From: Locusta migratoria
Lineage: Eukaryota > Arthropoda > Insecta > Orthoptera > Acrididae
DNA length: 64,000 nt
Assembly (NCBI GenBank): GCA_026315105.1
Contig: CM048744.1
Coordinates: 345,987,668 to 346,051,667, forward strand
Reading direction: 5' to 3'
In this document: positions 21,861-32,479 of the stretch, in pieces
How the letters are laid out: every line of letters begins with the position of its first letter
How positions within the stretch are numbered: position 1 is the first letter of the stretch
Notes under the pieces: generated by a model
The model's input: the letters and a program-made list of their open reading frames with translations, nothing else
Database searches by the model: none
What the model was told of the DNA's origin: nothing
Program-made: the position numbers and the translations under genes

Positions 21861-24147
21861 CTTTAGACTCCAAGCATAATATTTCATTTCTCATAAACTG
21901 TACCATCTACATCCTAATAAACAACCACATTTCCTTTTAAGGAGAAGTGAATTATCAAATCTATGGTACAGTGAAGGGCACCTTATGGTAGTCTTCATAA
22001 ACCCCAAACCTTTGCATTACTAATGGCTAGGGTTACCCGTTTGTGGTGAAGATTTTTGCCTCATTTCAGCATTTTTTTTAACTATTTCTAAATTTTTCAT
22101 GGTTTTTATTGGATTTCGTCAAAATAATTTCACTTTTCAGCAATGATCATTAGCTCCAGCTCACCACTCTTTATATTTTGCCATATCTAATATCAGAATA
22201 ATAAATAAAACACTGAGTATGGATAAATATAGAACTCTAGTGCATAAAGTGTTATTACTAAAATATATTGTGGGGCTTCTGATTGGCAACATAGTGACCA
22301 TGTGCTGATCTGTGTGACCACGGTCAACTTGCATCACTGTAAGTAGTCTCACCAACTTCAAAACATCACCCCAAAAATAAAATGTCATGATCATTACAAA
22401 ATCCTGATGCGTGACAATTTGGTTGGCTCGCGTGAATCACTCTGTATATATACTTTAACCCATTAGCACCAAAATTATTTTCTAGTGTGAATTACTTAAA
22501 GTAAATGTTCCACATCCTTAGAGGTGAAGATTAAAGTGCTTCCTCTGACAAAAATAATCACTTTCCTCTAAACAGGACACTTGGAGTGTCCTATAATGAA
22601 AACAACCGTGTCTTCAACTTTCTTTCCTGTTATACCATTTTGGTTTCACATTATTTCTAAGAAGATGAATTAGAAACAAAACACAAAAGTGGCAAAGATT
22701 AATGCTCAATTTGTAATAATAATTAAAAAAAAAACCACACACACACACATTACTGTACTTTTGAAAGATTATGAAAATTAGTAGTTAACTTCTAAATGGA
22801 GTAATAGACTTGATGGGAAGGGTAATAGTGATTATCTAAGAAAGTTAGTGATAATAATCTAATGGCTAAATCAGTTACACCCAGTAAAATGTTTAATTAT
22901 CATTGCTGTAAATGTTGTGGAACAAGTATTTATAGATATTAATAACTAGTTACAGTAATTTCCTTTACACAAAAACGTTAAGTATTTGGCCATCAATTTT
23001 CTCTATTTCGGATGAACAACTTTTTGCAATGGAATGTTACTCTCACGGAAAGCTTTGATTGTTGATAAAATGAATTGTTTTTTATTATCTTTCTCCTGCT
23101 TTACTGCTACATTGTTGCTGGTGAGACTAAATTATTTTCCTACACTGGCCCTCATTAGTGTTTTCCTTATAATTTTTCCTACTACTACTACTCTATATAC
23201 CTTTACTACTACTATTTTTGGGGACATGTCTTTCCTTTAGCATTCAATTTGCAAATGGTAATATTTGCAAGTTAGTATTTGTCTAGATTTGTTAAACACA
23301 CAAAATCATTCAGATGAATATTCTTCTCTCAATCTAAAACTCACTTCCATATAACTGCAGCAACAAAGCAAAACAAAACAAAACATCTGTGGGGGCCATA
23401 ACCAATTTCTGACAATCAATATGTTACTATATAAAAGTATGTTTGAGACATTGTTGAATGACTGCATAGATTTATAACCTGGTAAAGGAATATGGTAAGT
23501 AATTCACAAATGAGGAAATTAAATAATGTTGAGACAAGAAAAGTAGTTTGTTGCTGATCAACTACATAACTATAGACCAAAAAATTTAAATTTGATGGCT
23601 GTAAATATAATTATTCTGGAGTGAAACATCAAGTTAGAAAAAATCATTTAAGATGTAATGCGTACCTAACTAACTTCCCATAAAAGAACTAGTTAATATG
23701 AAAATCAAAAGAAACAACGAAATGCATTTGCACCCATTAGAACAATTACTTCAACCTACATTCATTCTTACAACATAGAGCTTATTATGTAAGAAAACCA
23801 TAGGAACAAAACACTTGTTTACTAACATTTGCAAACATTGGTATGTGGCAGGTAAAATTTACTCCTTACAGAATATGTAAATCCAAACAATTGCAATTTG
23901 ACACAAAAACCTGTCTCTAGTTCTCCTGCAAATCACAGATGCCAAAAATTTTGCAGTTTTTGGAAGCTATGAAATCTTTCAGAGATTTCTGAAAACCTGT
24001 TTCCTAAAATCTTATCTTATGCTGTACACACACTATGCAATGTTGCAGAAGATTCACTGGTGTTTCTCTATCACAGGCAGTACATGCACCTGAGACAATG
24101 ACACAGGCCTAACAAGAGTGAAATTTACATTAATTCTGAATTTAATA
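21861..24147. other. AT-rich sequence without a gene
   Basis: Long AT-rich stretch with small simple-sequence runs (for example CA repeats at 22736-22750 and an ACTACT run near 23180-23215). No transposon or RNA gene recognised. Confidence 0.5.
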
Positions 24148-24159
24148 GAATGTAGATTG

Positions 24160-24337
24160 CTACAGCAGAGTTGCCGAGCACAGTGAGGCGCTATGCTCTG
24201 ATGCACGAGGCTGTTTCCCATTGGGGGTTCGAATACTGCCTCAGGCATGGATGTTTGTGTTGTCTTTAGTATCAGTAGTTTGTAATTTAATTGACTGATG
24301 ACCCCACAGTTAAGACCCATAAGCTTATCAAACATTT
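24160..24337 (+). mobile_element. tRNA-derived SINE, diverged copy
   Basis: Head GTTGCCGAGCACAGTGAGGC and GGGGGTTCGAATACTGCCTC (B box), body GGCATGGATGTTTGTGTTGT, tail TGACTGATGACCCCACAGTT and CAAACATTT. Flanked by a 12-base duplication GAATGTAGATTG (24148-24159 and 24338-24349). Confidence 0.85.
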
Positions 24338-24349
24338 GAATGTAGATTG

Positions 24350-25099
24350 TTTCATAATAAATGCATTGCTTAACATGCAGAGCTTTAGAACAGCCCTCAG
24401 GAACTAATGAACACTTAAAGGAACATGCGAAATTGCAATTTTGAGAAAATCTATAAAACAAGTTACCTCAACAAATTGACCATATAGTGGGATCTTGCTT
24501 AACAAGCATAATTCCCTCCTAAGTCTTACCTGAAATATTTTACTGACGAAAATAGTGCAAAAACAGGATATGTTCCATTCCGAAAATAGCTCAAAAATCC
24601 ATTCTATATGGTGTAATACAGTACATTATTGCTTACAATAAAGTTAAAATTTTTGCCTTTCAGACAGTGGTGCAGCCATGGAGAAAGGTGGGGGGAGGGG
24701 GGGGGGGGTAAAGGGGCTGAAGCCGCCTCCCCCGGCACCTCACAATAATTTTTTTAATTTTATTATTTTTATTGTTAATAATTTTGACAAATTGCAGGTT
24801 GATTTAAATTAATTACAAAAAAAATATTTAGATTTTGACCACAGTACGGAAGTCATCATCAGAAATGTAAAATTACCATGTGAGACTTTTACAGGAGTGA
24901 TGAATGCTCATGTTAAAAAACAATATGCTGGTTACTGGCTAGCAGTCTGACCAAATAAAAACTTCTAACATAATGGCAAGCTGCTAAGGGGCTGCTGATG
25001 TGCCAGCAGATCAAGGCAGACACAAGGTGTTGGGTGTGGGTTGGCCATTGGCTGTTCATTTTTAACAACCACGCTTTGTAAAACACACATGGATCTAGC
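24350..25099. other. Non-coding with a G-run
   Basis: A G-rich tract at 24689-24708 follows CAGTGGTGCAGCCATGG (24664), which could be an old hAT end. Nothing else supported. Confidence 0.35.
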
Positions 25100-25790
25100 A
25101 CCAGCACAGAATGACGGCACTGAATGAAAGGGCTGGGAGGTGGGGACGGGAGGAGAAGCGAAGGGAGGGGCGGGGGGAGGAAAGCGAGGTAGGATGTCCC
25201 AGAAAGCCTGGAGGGGTGGGAGAGTGGAAGAATGCCGGAGGTACGGGGGTGGGGGGGCGAGAAGCGGGTAGGACAGACACGAGGGATGGCGCCCTTTGGG
25301 AGGGATAGGTGGAGAGAGGTAGGTGGAGGATCAGTGCGGAGGGCATCATCTGAGAGGGGGTGGTGCCACGGGAGAGAATACGGACGATGGACAGTTGGAG
25401 GGCGGGGGGAACACAGTCAGGGAGGTGCGGCAGCGAACCAGGATCTGTAAGGAGGGGATGGAGGAAAGGATTGGGTGGATCTAATTTACGAGAAAGGTAT
25501 TGGAGGCGGAGATGTTCAGTAAAGAGGACGAGTGGGGAAAGGGGATCAGGTCATAGAGGATTTGTGTGGGGGATGGGGGATACGGAAGGCGAGGCGGAGT
25601 GCTTGGCGTTCTGGGATCTCAACGGATTTGTAGAAGTACGTGGGAGTGGAGATCCAGGCAGGATGGCCTACACGAAGGATTTGTAGGTGTAAAGAAGCAT
25701 AGAAGAGTGTAGGCCCCAAGTTCAGCCAACAAGGAGTTTCAGAAGAAAGGTGAAAAGGTGAGGTATAACAGCTTTCAGTTATTTGCAAAA
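25100..25790 (-). pseudogene. LINE 'A' C-terminal region (Jockey/CR1-like)
   Basis: The plus strand is strikingly G/A-rich because the coding strand is C/T-rich. On the minus strand LYASLHLQILRVGHPAWIST, PTYFYKSVEIPERQALRLAF and RIPHPPH can be read (25735-25560), followed by a Pro/Leu/Ser-rich region to about 25100. The upstream part of the same protein lies at 26570-26815, separated by about 780 bases of other repeats. A second fragment of the same family is on the plus strand at 54.5-56.2 kb. Stops break the frame. Confidence 0.65.
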
Positions 25791-25951
25791 TAACATGTTG
25801 ACCATAGCTGTTTACTTTATTAACTAAAAACTACCGGAGTAGTTAGTGTGATATGTTAAGCTATTTGCTGAATTCTGCTAGCGCTTGAGAATGGTACACT
25901 AACCTAAATTGGTAGCTCTGAGTTAATAAACAGCTATAGTCAACATGTCAT
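25791..25951. repeat. Small fold-back MITE
   Basis: TAACATGTTGACCATAGCTG at 25791 pairs with CAGCTATAGTCAACATGTCA ending at 25951; the arms continue as TTTACTTTATTAAC against GTTAATAAA. About 161 bases with imperfect inner complementarity. It sits at the edge of the LINE A fragment. Confidence 0.65.
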
Positions 25952-26039
25952 TTATGGGATACTCTACAAATAACATTTAAGTGCAAACTATTTATCTCCC
26001 ATTCCATTCTCAAATAGCGCACAGGAAGTATATTTTCGC

Positions 26040-26500
26040 ATTTGGAGGAGAATGTTGGCGATTGGAGTTTCGTAAGTAGCCCACGCCGCAGTGATAAACG
26101 TCGTCGTTGTAATGATTCCTATCCCAGATCCTGTATCATTTCCGTGACGCTGTCTCCACTGTATCGTTGTCGTGCGCCCATAACATCATATCCATCCATC
26201 CACACATCCACTGTATCGAGACAATACAAGCTGCCCTTCTTTAGACTCTTTCGATGTCCTCCGTCAAACCCACCTGATAAGGATCCCACACTGGGCAGCA
26301 ATACTCCAAAAAAGGACGGACAAGCGTATTGTATGCAGTTCCTTTAGTCGTTCTATTGAATATTTTAAGGGTTCTGCCAATAAAACGCAGTCTCTGGTTT
26401 GCCTTTCCCACGAATTATCTACCTGTTCTTTCCAGTTTAAGTCTGAAGTAATAGTAATTCCCAGGTATTTAGTTAAGTTTAAGACCTTCACTTTTGATTG
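26040..26500 (-). pseudogene. LINE 'B' reverse transcriptase C-terminus (CR1/Jockey-like)
   Basis: Minus-strand reading gives VLNLTKYLGITITSDLNWKE, QRTRDCVLLAEPLKYS-type sequence and LKELHTIRLSVLFWSIAAQC (26490-26290), then VGLTEDIERV across a frame change (about 26270-26240). This is the thumb and post-thumb region (KYLGVxLxxDLxWxxH ... LVRPxLEYxxxVWDP). The same protein region is better preserved on the plus strand at 57.8-58.1 kb. Frameshifted and truncated at both ends. Confidence 0.7.
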
Positions 26501-26569
26501 ATTTATCTTTTAAACAAAGTTTAATTGATTTTTTTTTGTACTTATGTGAACCACTTCACACAATTGTTA

Positions 26570-26815
26570 AGCCTTGGTATTTATGAGTGGAGCTGAGGCG
26601 GATGGGTCGAACATGTAGGGGGAGGTAAAAGTCGTGGGGACGATAGGAAGGGGTGGTTCGACCGACAATGACTTCTTGGGTTTTGGTGGGATTGATATAG
26701 AAGAGTCACTGGTTACACCAAGTGGCAAAGAGGTCAAGGTGTTGCTGGAGGAGACGATTGAACCGGGCGAGGGTGGGAGTCAAGGCGAGGAAGGCGGTGT
26801 CATCAGCCATGTGTG
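26570..26815 (-). pseudogene. LINE 'A' reverse transcriptase core fragment
   Basis: Minus-strand reading gives MADDTAFLALTPTLARFNRL, LQQHLDLFATWCNQ and a stop, then LFYINPTKTQEVIVGRTTPS and YRPHDFYLPLHVRPIRL. MADDTAF is the catalytic [YF]ADDTA box with its first residue changed. It joins the C-terminal part at 25100-25790 if the intervening LINE B and MITE are removed, so those are later insertions or a deletion junction. Confidence 0.7.
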
Positions 26816-26830
26816 TCTATTATTGAGAAC

Positions 26831-27080
26831 CGAGCGAGGTGGCGCAGTGATAACACACTGGATTCTCACTCGGAAGGATGGTGGTTCAAATTCACCTCTG
26901 GCCATCCAGATTTAGGATTTCCGGGATTTCCCTAAATCATTCCAGGCAAATTCCATGATGGGTTCCTTTGAAAAGGGGACGGCTGATGTCATTCCACATC
27001 CTGACCCAAACATTCCGAGCGTAAGCTCCGTCTTCAACAACCATGCTGTCGACGGGACGTAAAACTCCACGCTTCCTTCC
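26831..27080 (+). mobile_element. SINE, second tRNA-derived family, copy 2
   Basis: CGAGCGAGGTGGCGCAGTGA (A box), GGTGGTTCAAATTCACCTCT (B box), GGCCATCCAGATTTAGGATT and TCCCTAAATCATTCCAGGCA, then an end with GTCGACGGGACGTAAAACTC. Same body as 9571-9823. 3' limit approximate. Confidence 0.75.
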
Positions 27081-27486
27081 TGTTGTTGAGACACTTTGAA
27101 TGTTACATCTTTCACGCCAATCAATATTCCTGGGTACAATAGAATAATTTTCGTACGTCCTTTTTGTAAAAGCAGTTATCAAACATAGTACAAAGGTTTT
27201 GAGATCCAAACTCCAATATGTAAATGGAATCAAGTATGAGAACTTCGTGGAAAGCCAATTTTAAACGATGAACGAAAATGAACTGGATTGCTAATAGTCT
27301 ACTGAAGCGCTCCTAGCGTACTAGCCCCGAACTATAAACTCATGCAAGATCTTCTGGCAGCGTGTTTAGACGATAAATATAATCAGACAATAAGTAATGC
27401 AGTAAACGCTACTAGTGTATATTTTAAGTCTAGTTAGTAGTTGTTTCTCGGTCCTGTCAACCACTGAGACATCTTCTGGATACGAA
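27081..27486. other. Non-coding, unassigned
   Basis: No frame, repeat or RNA recognised between the SINE and the fold-back nest. Confidence 0.4.
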
Positions 27487-27821
27487 AGGCCAATTCACAC
27501 TGTCCGTTGCGTCAACGTCAGGCAACGGCAATGTCATATCTAGTTGTATTCACACTGTCCGGAACGTCAGTTTGTTTATCCCAATAACCGATGCAGAAAG
27601 TGAAGTTATGACTAGCGATCTGTTATGTAGAAAGTCATAGTTCCATATTGGAATTGAGGAAACAACAATGCTAAATTGTGAAACATTTCAAAACAGCGAC
27701 ATCTATTTTCAAGCGAAAAAATAAACAGATGAGGACATCAAACTATATTTACAAGAGCGTAAATAGAGTTTGTTTACTGTATCCACTATGATTTGCCACC
27801 TGACATTGTTAATACCGTCAA

Positions 27822-28920
27822 GACCAGTTCACAATGTCCGTCAAGTCACCATCCGTTAGAACATTCCGCAATGCATTTCTCATGGTAGCATTCACACTAT
27901 GTCACCGGACTGTCACGTCACGTCAAGCTTCCTCTAGAAGAATGTTTTGACGGAATATCGTTTGCTAACATCGGAAGTTAACCTACTTTCGTCACGCGAT
28001 TTTCGTGTTGTAGTCGACGATTACACGGTTTACATGCAAATGTGTCATATTAATATTTATTTTATTATTATACTTTGTTTTACCTGTAAATTCCGAAAGT
28101 TTCATGACGGCTTAAATGTTTTTTCAATTGAGTGTCCTCCAAAAGCGAGATCAGATATCTAAAAATGTTCAAATGTTTGTATAGCTTATGGGACTTACCT
28201 ATGGGGTCATCAGTCCCTAAACTTACAAACTACTTATGAACTAACTACTATTAAGGACGTCACAAATATCCATGCCCGAGGGGGGATTCGAACCCCCGAC
28301 CGTAGAGGCCGTGCAGACCGTGACTGGAGCGCCTCACTCCCCTCGGTCACCGCGGCCGGCTCAGATATCTGAAACCGAAAAATGGTTGATGTTTTGTAAT
28401 ATTGTAACAGAAAAGAGTGAAGCAAATTGTTCATTTGAATAAGTTTGTAATTTGATGACGCAATTTTCATTAAATAACTTTTCGAATCAAAACGTTTTTG
28501 CTAATGAAGGACAAAAATTTTGTTGTGTACAACGGTATTAACAATGTCATTGGGAAAACTGTAATGGATAAAGCAAACAAGCACTGTTTATGCTGTTCTA
28601 AATATTGTTTGATGTGTTCGAATGTTTATGTTTTCGCTTGAAATTAGATGTCAATGTTTTGAAATGTTGTTTCAGTTCCTAGCTCTTCACCACACCAAGT
28701 TGGCCAAAAACATACATTGCAATGTTGATTTTGGCTGTCAACAACATTTAGTGTTGTTGTTTCCTAAATTCCAGTATGGAACTATGACTTGCTAAATAAC
28801 AGATCGCCACTCACAACTTCAATTTCAACATCAGGTATTGGCATACGCAAATTGTCGTGACGGACAGTGTGACTATAGCTTGACATGATGGTGCCGTGAC
28901 ATGACAGACAGTGTGAATTA
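27822..28920 (-). mobile_element. Inner fold-back element copy I (inverted)
   Basis: Aligns along its whole length to the complement of copy II: CACGTCACGTCAAGCTTCCT (27914) against the right end of II, GGAAGTTAACCTACTTTCGT, CATTAAATAA, AACAATGTCA, CAGATCGCCACTCACAACTT, ending GACAGTGTGAATTAGCCTT near 28923. Interrupted by one SINE at 28161-28360. Confidence 0.75.
28161..28360 (-). mobile_element. tRNA-derived SINE in fold-back copy I
   Basis: Minus orientation: head GCCGGCCGCGGTGACCGAGG, B box GGGGGTTCGAATCCCCCCTC, tail ending ACATTTGAACATTTTT. Perfect 10-base duplication TCAGATATCT at 28151-28160 and 28361-28370. Confidence 0.93.
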
Positions 28921-29021
28921 GCCTTCCTGCACAAGTGAATATTTGTCCTTCATTTTGAGTGACTTTTTCATTTTAAATGTTATTTAATGAAAATTGCGTC
29001 ATCAAATTACGATCTTAGAGC

Positions 29022-29853
29022 CAATTCACACTGCCCACCACGTCAATTCGCCTATCCCAATACACGATATTGAAAGTGAGGTTATGAGTGGCGATCTGTT
29101 ATGTAGGAAGTCATAGTTTAATTCTGGAATTGGGGGAATAACAACGCTAAATCTTGGCCAAAGAAAACTTTGAATGTATGTTTTTGGTCAACTAAGTGTG
29201 GTAAAGTGCTGGGAACTGAAACAACATTTCAAAAGATCGACATCTATTTTTAAGCGATAAAATAAACGTATGAACACATCAAACAATATTTATAAGAGTA
29301 TAAATAGAGCCTGTTTACTTTATCCATTACTATTTCCCTGCTGACATTGTTAATACCATCGTAAAGAACTGAATTTTTGTCTTTCATTAGCACTGACATT
29401 TTCATTTAAAATGTTATTTAATGACAAATGTGTCATCAATTTACAATCTTATTCAAATAAATAGTTTGCTTCAGTCTTTTCTTTTACAATATTATGAAAC
29501 ATAAACCATTTTTGGGTTTCAGATATCTGATCTTGCTTTTAGAGAGAACACTCAAAAATATTTAAGTCATCATGAAATATATTGGGAATTTGCCGCTAAA
29601 ACAAAGTATAACAATAAAATAAAGATTAATGAGACACATTTGCATAGAAACCGTCTACTACAACATGGAAATTGTGACAAGAAAGTAGGTTAACTTCCGG
29701 TGTTAGCAGACGACCGTAAGGTCAAAACATTCTTCTCGAGAAAGCTTGACGTGACGTGACGGTCCAGTGACGGACAGTGTGAATGCCGCCATTGGAACTG
29801 CAATGGAATGTTCTGATGGAGGGTGACGTGACGGACTTTGTGAATTGGCCTTT
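29022..29853 (+). mobile_element. Inner fold-back element copy II (possible PIF/Harbinger MITE)
   Basis: About 830 bases, bounded by AGCCAATTCACACTGCCC and the complement of AGGCCAATTCACAAAGTCC. Each end has a second TTCACACTGTCC about 60 bases in, with AATGGCGGCA just outside it. Comparison with the outer element suggests the target GATCTTA|TTCC and a TTA duplication, as for PIF/Harbinger elements. No transposase, so non-autonomous. Confidence 0.65.
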
Positions 29854-30838
29854 ATTCCAATAAACAATTGGCTTCAGTCTTTTATGTTACCATATTGCAA
29901 ACATAAACCATTTTTCGGTTTCATATATACGACCTCACTTTTAAGAAGACACTCAATTGAGAAAAATATTGAAGTCGTTATCAACCGTTTGCAATCAGGG
30001 CCGGCGCAAGGCACGCGCGAAACGTGCGGCCGCACAGGGCGGCACTTTCCGAGGGGCGGCAAATCTGACGCCACCCCTTTATTTTCTATTTTTTTTTAGG
30101 ACAAACTCAACATTCATGCTCCAGAGGGGATTAGAAACCAAAGCTCGGAGGGAGCGGCTTCGGGAACTGTGGCATCGCGCTTCGACTACCTGCCGGCCTC
30201 TGCTGTAGAACAAGGGGAGGGAGGAGGACTAACTTGTTGCTCGCCACTGTGGCAGCGCCGTCTTGTGTAAGCCGGGGGAACAGAGAGGGGGGAGCATTCT
30301 GCCGTACACGCCAGTATTCTCATGGCCGGAGAGCTGCCAGCCTGTGCGTTTACCCACAACCAAATTTGCAGAAGACGAAATCTACTTTGGAAATTCGAAT
30401 GCAATGTTCGATACTGCGGTTACATGTTAAGCCTGAAGCAATTTTGCTAAGTCCTTCAATGACAGTTTCTGAGTGTTTTATTCTTCCCGCGCTATGGAAA
30501 AAAATTGTTAAACATTACTACAGTCAAACATCTTCAACACCTACAATGGCTAGAAGCATTCCGAATGGGTAAATACGCTGCGAGTAATTACAAGGGATAA
30601 TGTAATTGGTAGTAAGCCTGGCATAAGTTGGATATCGACGTATTTTTCAAAGTTTTTGCTACACCTGTCTCAGCCTGCATGAACAACAATTAAAATTCTG
30701 ACCGGTACTTTTCTTTGACAATACTACTCGCACACTATCACTTTGCCAACATTTATTTACTGTATATTGTTTTCCGTTGAATACATTGTGTGTCCACAAC
30801 CATTGAAAAATGTTTATTTACGTTAACTGTGAGTTCAC

Positions 30839-31032
30839 GCTGCGCGAGAATGGCCGAGCGGAAAAGGCACTGCATTCATGGACTGTGTATCTGGTCCCGG
30901 AGGCGCGTGTGTGTGTGTGTATGTGTGTGTGTGTTTGTCGTTAGGATAATTTAGGATGAGTAGTGTGTAAGCTTAGGGACTGATGACGTTAGCAGTTGAG
31001 TCCCATAAGATTTCACAAGCATGTGAACATTT
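30839..31032 (+). mobile_element. tRNA-derived SINE variant
   Basis: GCGCGAGAATGGCCGAGCGG head, a GT-rich body (GTGTGTGTTTGTCGTTAGGA), then TAAGCTTAGGGACTGATGAC, CATAAGATTTCACAAGCATG and TGAACATTT. Imperfect 12-base duplication CTGTRARTTCAC (30827-30838, 31033-31044). The B-box region GTATCTGGTCCCGG is worn. Confidence 0.8.
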
Positions 31033-31359
31033 CTGTAAATTCACAAGGCTTATTAAAATTAGCTAGATTTCTTCAATCAGGTTTGACTCTATTTTTGAGC
31101 TGGTGGCCAACAATTGTTTTGTACAAAACTGTAGAGAATGTCACCAATCAGTCGCAATTTTCGTTTTTCATTTTCGATATCTACATAGATTTCGGGCACG
31201 GTGTGGCTATTCTCAGTGCTTTGAGTTATGTTCACATCTATTCCGTCATGCTGAACGTAACTGTCAACATGATGGTTCAGATGTAAGCATATATTAAAAT
31301 CATTGAGAATGGTGGCCACTCAGTGGCCGAAACCTACAGATTTCGGGGGAGGGGGGGCG

Positions 31360-31529
31360 ACCGTGGTGGCCGAGGGGACTGAGGCGCTCCACTCACGGTC
31401 TGCACGGTCACTACGGTCGGTGGTTCGAATCCCCCCTCGGGCATGGATATTTGTGCCGTCCTTAGTTAGTTCATAAGTAGTTTGTAAGCTTAGGGACTGA
31501 TACCCTGTAATTAACAAACAAATTACAAA

Positions 31530-31586
<57 letters not shown>
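31360..31586 (+). mobile_element. tRNA-derived SINE with a 55-base T tail
   Basis: Head CCGTGGTGGCCGAGGGGACT, B box GTGGTTCGAATCCCCCCTCG, body GGCATGGATATTTGTGCCGT, then AAACATT and a run of T at 31532-31586. The T run is on the same strand as the tRNA-like head. A G-rich segment (GAGGGGGGG..CG) on both sides is probably the target duplication. Confidence 0.88.
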
Positions 31587-31591
<5 letters not shown>

Positions 31592-31927
31592 GGGGGGGGC
31601 GGCAATTTAGCAGTTCGCACGGGGCGGCACTTGAGCTTGCGCCGGCCCTGTTTGCAATTTACCGGTAAAGTATAATAATAAACTAAACATTAATAAGACA
31701 CATTTGCGTGTAAACCGTATAAATCTCCGATTAAAACATGAACATCGCGTGACGAAAATAGGTTAACTTCCGTTGTTTGCAGACGACCGTTCAATCAAAA
31801 CATTCTTCTCGAGAAAGGTTAACGTGACTTTGACGTGAAGTGACGGTCTTGTGACGGACAGTGTGAATACTGCCATTAGAAATACATTGTGGAGTACATT
31901 GTGATCACAAACTTTGACGAAACGCAA

Positions 31928-32142
31928 GCCGGCCGCGGTGGCCGTCGGGACTGAGGCGCTCCAGTCACGGTCTGCACTGCCACTACGGTCGGGGGTTCGA
32001 ATCCTCCCTCGGGCATGGATATTTGTGCCGTCCTTAGTGTTAGCTAGTTCATAAGTAGTTTATAAGTAGTTTATAAGTTTAGGGACTGATGACCCCGTAG
32101 TTAAGTCCCATAAGCTATACAAACATTTGAATTTTTGAAACA
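31928..32142 (+). mobile_element. tRNA-derived SINE
   Basis: GCCGGCCGCGGTGGCCGTCG head and CGGGGGTTCGAATCCTCCCT B box. The short duplication AAACGCAA flanks it (31920-31927, 32143-32150). TTATAAGTAG is duplicated within the body (GTAGTTTATAAGTAGTTTAT). Confidence 0.88.
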
Positions 32143-32279
32143 AAACGCAAAATATACGTAAATAGGAAGAAAAATAGCCGACTAACTGGAGGGGTGACGG
32201 TAACAGATAGCTTTTACATCGCGCATGTGCAGTGCTCCCACAAGTATCGAATTTAGGACAGGCGCTATTTCTTTATCGC

Positions 32280-32479
32280 CGGCCGCAGAGGCCGAGCGGT
32301 CTGCGGCGCGTCAGTGACGTTCTGTGCGGCCACTACGGTCGGGGGCTCGAATCTACCATCGGGCATGGATATTTGTGCCGTCTTTAGTATTAGCTAGTTT
32401 CGTAAGTAGTTTGTAAGTTTACGGACTGATCGCTCCGTAGTTAAGTCCCATAAGCTCTACAAACATTAGAACATTTTTT
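32280..32479 (+). mobile_element. tRNA-derived SINE
   Basis: CGGCCGCAGAGGCCGAGCGG head, CGGGGGCTCGAATCTACCAT B box, tail CAAACATTAGAACATTTTTT. Imperfect 13-base duplication ATTTCKTTATCGC (32267-32279, 32480-32492). Confidence 0.9.

Larger units (their letters stand above)
29996..31650. mobile_element. Non-autonomous hAT element with 8-base target duplication
   Basis: CAGGGCCGGCGCAAG at 29996 is matched by its exact complement CTTGCGCCGGCCCTG ending at 31650 (15-base perfect TIR). TTTGCAAT flanks both sides (29988-29995, 31651-31658). 8-base duplication plus a CAGGG start is the hAT signature. The GGGGCGGCA motif lies near both ends. It carries two SINEs (30839-31032, 31360-31586). No transposase. 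The target is the outer fold-back element. Confidence 0.88.
27487..31905. mobile_element. Outer fold-back DNA element, heavily interrupted
   Basis: The left part (27487-27813) begins AAGGCCAATTCACACTGTCC; the remaining parts are 28928-29021, 29854-29995 and 31659-31905. Set side by side these pieces are collinear with the intact inner copy at 29022-29853 (shared landmarks: GCGATCTGTTATGTAG, CTGACATTGTTAATACC, ATGTTATTTAATGA, GACGACCGT, AACATTCTTCTCGAGAAAG, GACGGACAGTGTGAAT). So one element was interrupted by two copies of its own family and by a hAT element. The far right terminus is degraded near 31905. No coding. Confidence 0.75.

Noticed and set aside
25111..25686. Overlapping plus-strand frames with Gly/Arg-rich peptides
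   Set aside because: They are the antisense of the C/T-rich C-terminal region of LINE A.
28161..28360. tRNA gene in the SINE heads
   Set aside because: Same head occurs 15 times with identical non-tRNA bodies and target duplications; these are SINEs.
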